From an uncultured Lachnospiraceae bacterium (GTDB taxonomy: Bacteria; Bacillota; Clostridia; Lachnospirales; Lachnospiraceae), in contig CAJTZH010000026.1 of assembly GCA_910584325.1 (NCBI GenBank), positions 1 through 31,947 of the forward strand: 31,947 nt of DNA, in the 5' to 3' direction. Below are positions 27,901-31,947 of this stretch, in pieces; positions within the stretch are counted from its first letter, which is position 1; every line of letters starts with the position of its first letter. The notes under the pieces were generated by a model. The model had not been told where the DNA came from, made no database searches, and worked only from the letters and a program-made list of their open reading frames with translations. Position numbers and translations under genes: made by a program.

Positions 27901-30900
27901 ACACGCTGCGGCGACAATCAATCTGCCGGACGGACTCGCGCTTGCCGCAGTAAAAGGCGGACAAAATAAAACGATAGCGATGGGCAGTATTCCGGGACAG
28001 ACTACAGGAAACGCTTCCTGGGTTGTCCGTGGAAACGAAAGCGGTTCGTATGCGATATCCGTTGATTTTAACGCCGCGCTTTTGCCGTTTTATGTTCCGG
28101 TAAAAGCAAGATTTGAGACGAAGCAGGATTTTGCGGTAACAACGGGCGAGGGTATTACGATATTTGTCTATCCTGAGATGGAAGCGTATATCGGAAAACA
28201 TTACGTTGTGCAATATGAAATCTATAACGGTTCAAGGAAGGAGTTGTATAATTTTAAGACAACGATGGGGTCTTATAAGGAGGAACAGGGATACGGAGAA
28301 GTAACAGTTTTAGAAATCGACGAGGACGGAAACGAGAAGAAAACTATTATCAGCTCGCTTGAACGGGAAGTTGAGGAAACAGACCCCGTGACAGGCAAGA
28401 CAACGGTGAAAACCGTTGTTGAAAAACCGCAGATGCATTATAACGTTACGAGCAACAAATGCGGAACCGTCAGCGTGGCATACGGCGGAAGCACCTACAA
28501 TGTGGGTGTATTTTATCCCGGAGAGCGTTTATATGGAACATATATGACTACATTTCAAAATCCGGCTACGGAATCGGACCCGGATACGGTATATTACAAA
28601 TTAATTGACACTGTCGTGGAGGAACTTCGCGGCGCGAATTTAGGCGTGGAAGTCGTTATTATTCCGGTAAAAAGCCATATTAACCGTTACCTGCATGACG
28701 CAAGACCGGTGGTGGAAAATACATATGCCGACCCGATAGACATTACGACAGGCGCGTTTTCTGAAAGCAAAACGGCGCTGACCGTATCAGGAGGCAAGCA
28801 GATTGCGTTTACGCTGAATTATAATTCGCTGCTCGCGGAATATGCGGGAGAACTCGGCTATGGATGGAGCCATGACTATGAAAGCGGCATTGCCAATTAT
28901 AACGGACAGCTTGTCCTTACCACAGGAGCGGGGCGTCAGGCGAAATTTCTCAGTCAGGATATGATGGACGGCGTTATTTACGGCTCATATCTGGACGACA
29001 ATACGATTCAGGTGGACGCTTCGCGTATGTATACCGGAAAATTCGCGTGTGTAACAGGCGGCATGGAGGACTACAGTATTTTCCGTAATATGGACGGAAC
29101 GTATGAACTGCGCACGCCAAATGAGGATATTTATTACTATAACGAGGACGGAATCCTTGTATCCATGAGGGATAAAAACCAAAGAAGCGTCACCGTAACA
29201 AGAGTTGTAAACACCATGATTCTGATGGACACGCTTTCCAGAGCGTGCCTGACACTGCGCTATGACGACGACGGAAAAATTGTTTCCGTCAAGGACAATC
29301 TGGGAAATGAAGCAGTATTTGCTTACGCGGCGGGACGGCTTGTTTCGTATACGGACGCAGCCGGTAATGTCATAACATATGAGTATGACATGGAGAACCG
29401 GATTGTCGCCAGTGCGGTCAATCAGAGAAAGACAGTAGAAAACAGATACGACGAACAGGGAAGAGTCATTTGGCAGAAATCAGGCGAAGCAGAACTTGCG
29501 CTGGCATATGAGGACGGGGAAACATATCATAAAGTTACATTGACTGACGCGAACGGCAATATTTCCAGTCATATAACGGACACCCATTACCGGATTACTT
29601 CCACAACTGATGGAAACGGGAATACGACAACATACGCTTATGACCCGAAGGGGAATCTTCTCAGAGAAGAAAAACCGGATGGAACGCAGATCCGATACCA
29701 GTATGATATCGCCGGAAATATGACGCAGATACGGGCGGAGGACGGAAGCGTTACCGACATGACGTATGATATGAACGGAAATATCACGAAAGTTTCGGAC
29801 CTTGAGAATGTACAGCATTTCGTATATGACGAAAATAACCGCCTGATTCAGAAGAGCGCAAAGAACGGCAGAACAGAAACCTACACATACGGGGAATACG
29901 GATACCTTGTGCGCGATACCTTAGAAAAAACGGGAACGGTATCGTATGAATTCCGGCAGGGAAGAATGGTTTCGTCTACGGACGTTATGGGAAACCAAAA
30001 CCGCATGCAGTATGACGCGGCAGGACGCCTTATCACTACGGTTGACGCGCTCGGAAACGCGACCGCATATGCGTATAACGCAAAAGGGGACAATATCCGC
30101 ATCACAAATGCCCTTGGCGGTACGTCCACTTATGAGTATGATTACAACGGAAATGTGACAAAAGCGGTAGACGCGCTGGGTTATGTGGTAACAAGTACCT
30201 ATGACGATGCCGGAAACCTCACAAGTGTGACGGATAAACTCGGAAATACGACACGCTACATTAGAGACGGCGTCGGAAACATCATCCGTAAGGAATACCC
30301 GGACGGGACAACCGAACAGTATACCTATGACGCAGCAGGAAACAATACATCTATTACAAATGTCCTCGGTCAGACAAGCACTTTTGCCTATGACAGCATG
30401 AACAGAATGACAAAGTCAACAGATGCAAACGGTCTTATCACAACATACGAGTACGACAAGAGAGGAAGACTTGTAAAAACCACCTATGACGACGGAAGCT
30501 TTACGGCAGATGAATACGATATCCACGGAAGGGTGGTAAGTACCCGCTTACGGGATGGAAACACGTTAAAGTACACCTATGACAGTCAGGGAAACGTAAC
30601 CTCCATCACAGACAGCCTCAATGTAACGGTGCAGTACCGCTATGACAATGCAGGACGTCTTACTGCGGTAACGGACGGAAACGGCAGCACAACAACTTAC
30701 GCTTACGATGCCGCCGGAAACTGCATTGGACAGACCACGCCTGACAAAACCCATGTCAAAATGACCTACGATGCCCTCGGGCGCATGACTTCGGTATCAT
30801 CGGTCACGTCAACATACGGCGAAGTGTCCGTACGGTATGAATACGACGCTCTTGGACGTGTTATCAAAACAACAGATGAAACGGGAGCGGTTACTTCCTT

Positions 30901-31947
30901 CGAGTATGACGCAATGGATAACTTAACCGCAGTCTATGACGGGGAGGGAAACAAAACGGCGTCCTATACCTATGACGGTGCGGGAAACATGCTGACCGGA
31001 ACGGATGCCTTTGGAAATACGGTAAAGAACTTTTATGACACAAGAACCGGACAGCTTGTCAGAATGGTAAATAACGTCAATTCCGCGGCGGAATCCGTGT
31101 ATACGTATGAATACGACACCGCGGGAAGACTGGTTTCGTCAACAGACCCGTTGTCGGGCATAAGCACTTATACCTATGACAAAACAGGAAACATATCATC
31201 CGTAACGGACCCGATGGGCGGCACAACAACATATACCTATGACCCGATGGGAAGAATCACAGCCATCTGCAACGCCGTGGGAAGCACAAGCCGGTATACA
31301 TATGATGAAAACGGAAAACTTTCGGAGAGCGAAAACGCAAGAGGGCAGAAAACAAAGTACGAATATGACGCCCTTGGAAGAGTGGGCAGTTTTGCCGACG
31401 AAGCAGGAACGGCAGACTATTTCTATGACAACAACGGGAATGTATTAAGCATAACGGAAAAACTGCCTGACGGAACAAGCCGCACCATCAGCCGCACTTA
31501 TGACTGCATGAACAGGGTATCCTCTTATACGGACTATAAGGGAAACACCATCCAATACGGATATGACGAACTTGGAAACATCATCACCCTGACCTACGCA
31601 GGCGGGGAAATCGTGCGGTATGCATACTACCCGAACGGACTGTTAAAAAGCGTTACGGACGTAAAAGGAAACATCACATCCTACGAGTATGACAGCAGAG
31701 GAAATGTGACAAAGACGGTATTCGCGGACGAAACGGTGGAAAACTGTACTTACGACGCACGGGGATTCGTGACGGTACAGGAGACAACAAACGCCGCCGG
31801 GACGCTGCTTTCCAGATACGAGTATACTTATGACGAACGTGGAAACGTCGTTACAGCCACCGGAACCGACTGCGGCGACACCGGAAAAATAGCAGAAGCC
31901 GTATATAAATATGATGCGGCAAACCGCCTAATCAGTTATAATGGAAA
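18920..31947 (+). CDS. Giant secreted Rhs/YD-repeat protein with FN3, Ig-like and PKD domains (3' end missing)
   Basis: One reading frame with no stop codon from ATG 18920 to the window edge, at least 4342 codons; I checked every line of the frame. ATG is chosen because AGAGGA lies 6 bases before it. A signal peptide ends near residue 31 (LLAIILIICMLPW core, AYVYA cleavage region). Residues about 65-1700 are degenerate repeats (listed separately). About 1735-2680 are at least six FN3-like domains alternating with bacterial Ig-like ones; FN3 units show YxIYR and TYxYxVTAxD. PKD-like: about 2685-2770 (FLWETGDGK). Carboxypeptidase-regulatory-like: about 2775-2850. An unassigned region runs to about 3270. 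The Rhs part begins with DPIDITTGAF at about 3271, and YD repeats run from about 3447 to the end. The final shell closure, C-terminal toxin or anchor lies outside. In related proteins the shell encloses a toxin, which is not visible here. Confidence 0.93.
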   Translation, partial: MDKKIWNRLLAIILIICMLPWMELNTAYVYAMEETALSNMVVSGNITVTEHQQVQDLIVNTGATLNLNGYTLAVEGSVICDGKLAVNNGTLMCSQDMTVSDNGIVQMNGASDFIYVKGNLLWNSNIGTKEYLTNGRLELGGNFTVVRENSFATADMHCVIFSGSGRQEISFAGDDIYLANVENNNQSQEGIYSQKFIPIGDMTDNGTPMHYENENAVHGYRLTQNTTIDGDLLLYSGVMDLNGYELTVTGSFIQQGGTVQIGSGRLNVQKDYRIQSVHDSEDEAVYAKSFGKLVMTDSKGTLYIYGDFVDESCVDHTDLLTAGSIYAYGDVTVLDSGCENAFTPSGTHALRLCGDTDHTVTFPQSSAAGHSRLHNLYYVNSEPYFLEFVNEPYITGVFTASKKLPQNIRGYLEAGSGVNGKTFAGNVVINETVTINAATTIQGDLLLRQNILLANRKLSVGGNLYNEAENSAGFVIEMTGSSAVMEIQGNIVPVRGLTVLGGSISLYGDFTGGGYFYHNTGSFRFVGSKKQSVDVNTGSGFASVYINNTSDEGVWCERALNYVNLYGSKNKLFYKGYTGSFGYTLNRDEVIGSDLGLIGDTLNLNGHTLTVKGNFYHYLGQVMLNGGTLIVEGDYLLENPNNEDMIWGGQLSTGSIIMNRPQDKLTVGGSFVYNKYGGSHSEFSDGVLTVGKDFRAYKFTASGNHTLVLNGTERQAIQELDTMELRVQNLTLENSGGDGIVFTKSCEILGEIQSNGCKTSGVMRGGENIRPLLINHTGGIWLTCDVTMDEDCTVDGDLLLTGSSIINGSLHVAGDLTLAQAEINGAVTVEGNAEIYAVKTVTVSGNLLIAGGLSLGMGANVTVGGTGSVHIGTDMRGNSSNLRVNDGTVVVGQKIDWSEGSNNPGGYSVRVYINGERGLLKLSGDGNFGVGALSQGTIEAGGNLTCKMFNGTDGGRLILDGDKRQVLDFSKGCKADILEVKNSSEDGVLIKTNFPINNLMTNGNKVAFEDGSGVIGWTLTQDEVYEGDFVLLNGVLDLNGHTLTVNGDFTWRGGKLLMTNPDDILNVSGDFVSNIPYTKEAGTYLTDGVINVFGTQFMMTSGFLASENHTVNLCGESRQNIISQAGTNRINHLTVNNAEGVELTGEPKINGNVTGMTENISGCMKITERTTVPNGVYPCDVSFAPNKYSAAVDGDFTFMGNVTFELPVKLNGAAVVYGNAEVCTGCYFHDTQIYGTLSGTGFTFERLTVHGDFYAKELNTFSKGTLEVKGDFVCNYMAKGDNRVILSGAAKQTVSIGNGKFATLELCNDSEDGIFSYNPFAYDTLIRNGSRLVIGNSTGEFGWTLNENVILDKTLILIGGTLDLNGHTLTLNGDFIHQDGVVKINGGTLIVNGDYRLQSVKNPAGSASSYDAGLGKLILSGENDVLDINGNMYLQAGGAGQYAISAGNISVSGNITEMSALSFTTTGGNMLTLDGGTKQTVLLPGAAVAGLKIANASDKGVCIEKEFTVNTALSDVNAKADGKIAIPRLTVLEDGVFGGDLLVTGNVTFENDYVISGTVEFTHEAHLANHTLCAGNLIIRGKFYVEQGTLLIQNKITVKDLGMLMMQDENGFVSTRDFAMTSNSSHKGNLTGGTLYITGDFEQSGAVNFIASENHVTILDGEVLPSGKKRIQTIRFAHPGSCHFNILTLTRAIDEGYVFNCTFDDIYRKCEYDLKEERYPSAVSNILAIETGTVTVTLSYDCDDTKHEICGYEIYRDGCLVGITSQKTYTDTGLLPSTNYRYTIYAFDAERKKSKTSPQFSVTTAADVTAPDAVCDLSIKARTGSSATIAWSVPNDDSGVKCYTVYRNGTKIAENIETPEYTNTGLKENEEYTYEVTATDITGKESAKSNAVLTTVLAPKIVAVTSPQGTLLRGTASLKALFVNQGTTVGTTVTFQYQDLTGAWKTIASVSSGFVSGEEYHTASCAWNTTALSVDGDISVRAVIVDAQKNTSTYDCMFHVDNIVPESVEQIEAGTEGGMIDIRWAESQDADCAGYRIYRREAGGKLVLYADIEDRYETAFHDRKVVTGVSYTYVITAVDMAGNESKRSQETVVIPGNDETAPVVTEVSCKTSVIGNRGVIKIGASDNKGIERMALYYEKDGVWNLIDAKNTKSGELLVQWDTTSYEEGSYTLRARAWDAAGNVSVDENSPSFTCRLDHTGPDAVEISKTEPYPGAVRLEWEPVRDEDFAYFVVEQQNADGTYKEIYRTDYYLAYLAGGLMPETEYIFRVTAFDTLDNRGAEGKCVTIVTPADENKPGILSVNAVKDKNMLTLFVEAADDCGIDRGVFTVWAEGKTDRESFEVKAGGKTQTSLSQAVDITKYDKETLCLKYEVFDIAGNKDEVSDITFYVDNTPPAAVKNLRVTDNQGSIALEWDAAEDEDAAFYNVYRADINSGIYRRIAAELYSHSFIDSTVSVGRQYSYVVTAADTCFNESEYSNAVYGMVTDDKVKPVIRGIGPACDTVGADPRITVLATDNASLAAVVVSYRNVEDGYSHFRTIKEWTAINNNELYEEVLWNTKDLTDGGTYEIRVEAVDRSGNKAVSMSRVYTLDNTAPQKPEAQVTAGNFKAEITISEAVDDDFSHFEIRRRKLGTLEFETVAELVECTYTDTDLTPNITYYYQVIAYDIHGNTSESGIAEVVAGDTDDVAPVADTAPLIMGLAGKEVYFDASMSTDNVGITEFLWETGDGKLLNGSRCAYIYENAGSYSAKLTVCDKEGNTDTKEFIVTIRNKEDCGAAVVTVKDAAGRVLPNTFVYVMLGETEYANLTTDSLGRAQITGVDGQYTVMAYQDGYTPASCIVELSRVKNNEASLILKKSAVVQGDVTVHKLSLQELIELGVDLRKTENYHTYTFKATFVFEEKQLPQYVYITANSLGVLSVKGVENGSGAYVDGGYYWSIGGGKTYGITTVQSEGQEQPAPEPILAYLSVMESITWLKDMYQVEMQVVNCADKNFTLEHAAATINLPDGLALAAVKGGQNKTIAMGSIPGQTTGNASWVVRGNESGSYAISVDFNAALLPFYVPVKARFETKQDFAVTTGEGITIFVYPEMEAYIGKHYVVQYEIYNGSRKELYNFKTTMGSYKEEQGYGEVTVLEIDEDGNEKKTIISSLEREVEETDPVTGKTTVKTVVEKPQMHYNVTSNKCGTVSVAYGGSTYNVGVFYPGERLYGTYMTTFQNPATESDPDTVYYKLIDTVVEELRGANLGVEVVIIPVKSHINRYLHDARPVVENTYADPIDITTGAFSESKTALTVSGGKQIAFTLNYNSLLAEYAGELGYGWSHDYESGIANYNGQLVLTTGAGRQAKFLSQDMMDGVIYGSYLDDNTIQVDASRMYTGKFACVTGGMEDYSIFRNMDGTYELRTPNEDIYYYNEDGILVSMRDKNQRSVTVTRVVNTMILMDTLSRACLTLRYDDDGKIVSVKDNLGNEAVFAYAAGRLVSYTDAAGNVITYEYDMENRIVASAVNQRKTVENRYDEQGRVIWQKSGEAELALAYEDGETYHKVTLTDANGNISSHITDTHYRITSTTDGNGNTTTYAYDPKGNLLREEKPDGTQIRYQYDIAGNMTQIRAEDGSVTDMTYDMNGNITKVSDLENVQHFVYDENNRLIQKSAKNGRTETYTYGEYGYLVRDTLEKTGTVSYEFRQGRMVSSTDVMGNQNRMQYDAAGRLITTVDALGNATAYAYNAKGDNIRITNALGGTSTYEYDYNGNVTKAVDALGYVVTSTYDDAGNLTSVTDKLGNTTRYIRDGVGNIIRKEYPDGTTEQYTYDAAGNNTSITNVLGQTSTFAYDSMNRMTKSTDANGLITTYEYDKRGRLVKTTYDDGSFTADEYDIHGRVVSTRLRDGNTLKYTYDSQGNVTSITDSLNVTVQYRYDNAGRLTAVTDGNGSTTTYAYDAAGNCIGQTTPDKTHVKMTYDALGRMTSVSSVTSTYGEVSVRYEYDALGRVIKTTDETGAVTSFEYDAMDNLTAVYDGEGNKTASYTYDGAGNMLTGTDAFGNTVKNFYDTRTGQLVRMVNNVNSAAESVYTYEYDTAGRLVSSTDPLSGISTYTYDKTGNISSVTDPMGGTTTYTYDPMGRITAICNAVGSTSRYTYDENGKLSESENARGQKTKYEYDALGRVGSFADEAGTADYFYDNNGNVLSITEKLPDGTSRTISRTYDCMNRVSSYTDYKGNTIQYGYDELGNIITLTYAGGEIVRYAYYPNGLLKSVTDVKGNITSYEYDSRGNVTKTVFADETVENCTYDARGFVTVQETTNAAGTLLSRYEYTYDERGNVVTATGTDCGDTGKIAEAVYKYDAANRLISYNG
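19112..24000 (+). repeat. Degenerate repeat region in the N-terminal third of the giant protein
   Basis: Two diverged motifs recur in frame. The first, of the form LDLNGHTLTVxGDF, starts at 19112, 19634, 20723, 22025 and 23003. The second, of the form LxGxxxKQxV or RQxI, starts at 19400, 20492, 21044, 21794, 22256, 22775 and 23336, and is often followed 15-20 residues later by NxSxDGV. Many short stretches between read GxLxVxGDF. This suggests a long beta-solenoid or beta-helix stalk built from irregular 150-350-residue blocks. The copies differ at most positions, so it is an old duplication and not an assembly artefact. I do not know a named domain for it. Confidence 0.7.
29258..31947 (+). 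repeat. Rhs/YD repeat array
   Basis: The encoded protein has a YD-type motif about every 20-22 residues, such as YDAAGRL, YDDAGN and YEYDALGR, continuing to the window edge. These repeats form the beta-cage shell of Rhs and TcC proteins in the known families. The copies differ in nucleotide sequence. The preceding segment at about 28730-28900 (DPIDITTGAF, then SHDYESGI) is the usual lead-in to the shell. Confidence 0.9.

Noticed and set aside
29258..31947. Tandem DNA repeat or assembly artefact
   Set aside because: The YD units repeat only at protein level. The copies differ in bases and the reading frame is unbroken, so they look like a real protein repeat.

Overview
The window reads as chromosomal DNA from an anaerobic Firmicute, most likely a Lachnospiraceae-type Clostridium relative. 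This is inferred from AGGAGG-type ribosome-binding sites, moderate GC with many acg/gcg/gga codons, formate-tetrahydrofolate ligase, a citrate synthase of the Firmicute type, and giant secreted Rhs/YD-repeat architecture. No rRNA, tRNA, CRISPR array or transposase was seen. Every gene I can support lies on the + strand.

Layout. (1) 3-3186: a MacB/LolD-type ABC ATPase, cut by the window start, overlapping a two-module FtsX-like permease. (2) 3187-5499: an ECF sigma factor preceded by a good ECF-type promoter (TGAAAC-N17-CGTATT), followed by two soluble proteins I do not recognise and no visible anti-sigma factor. (3) 5500-7090: citrate synthase with its own promoter and terminator. (4) 7103-11394: a tight four-gene operon of an aromatic-acid-exporter-like membrane protein, an NAD-dependent epimerase-like protein, a TPR + DUF4037 (nucleotidyltransferase-like) protein and a DUF4125 protein. 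(5) 11397-13738: formate-tetrahydrofolate ligase behind a near-consensus promoter, overlapping an Sfp-type phosphopantetheinyl transferase, closed by a terminator. (6) 13762-16823: an RNA-methyltransferase-like protein, a small basic membrane protein and an ABC-F ATPase. (7) 16856-18479: two membrane-anchored HTH proteins flanking a small secreted protein. (8) 18480-18919: a 440-base intergenic region with a duplicated composite promoter/operator, a candidate structured non-coding RNA and two tandem terminators. (9) 18920 to the window end: one open frame of at least 4342 codons encoding a giant secreted protein. Its order is signal peptide, a long region of degenerate repeats, alternating FN3 and Ig-like domains, a PKD-like domain, a carboxypeptidase-regulatory-like domain, then an Rhs/YD-repeat shell that runs off the window.

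The most interesting part is 16856-31947. Two HTH-TM proteins and a secreted protein precede a short RNA-like unit and the giant gene. The last two are each preceded by the same three-part element: TGGAA-N10-TTCCA, then TTTTTAATGG, then TATAAAA. This suggests a surface-display locus with a co-regulated small RNA. The sequence elements are visible; the regulatory reading is inference.
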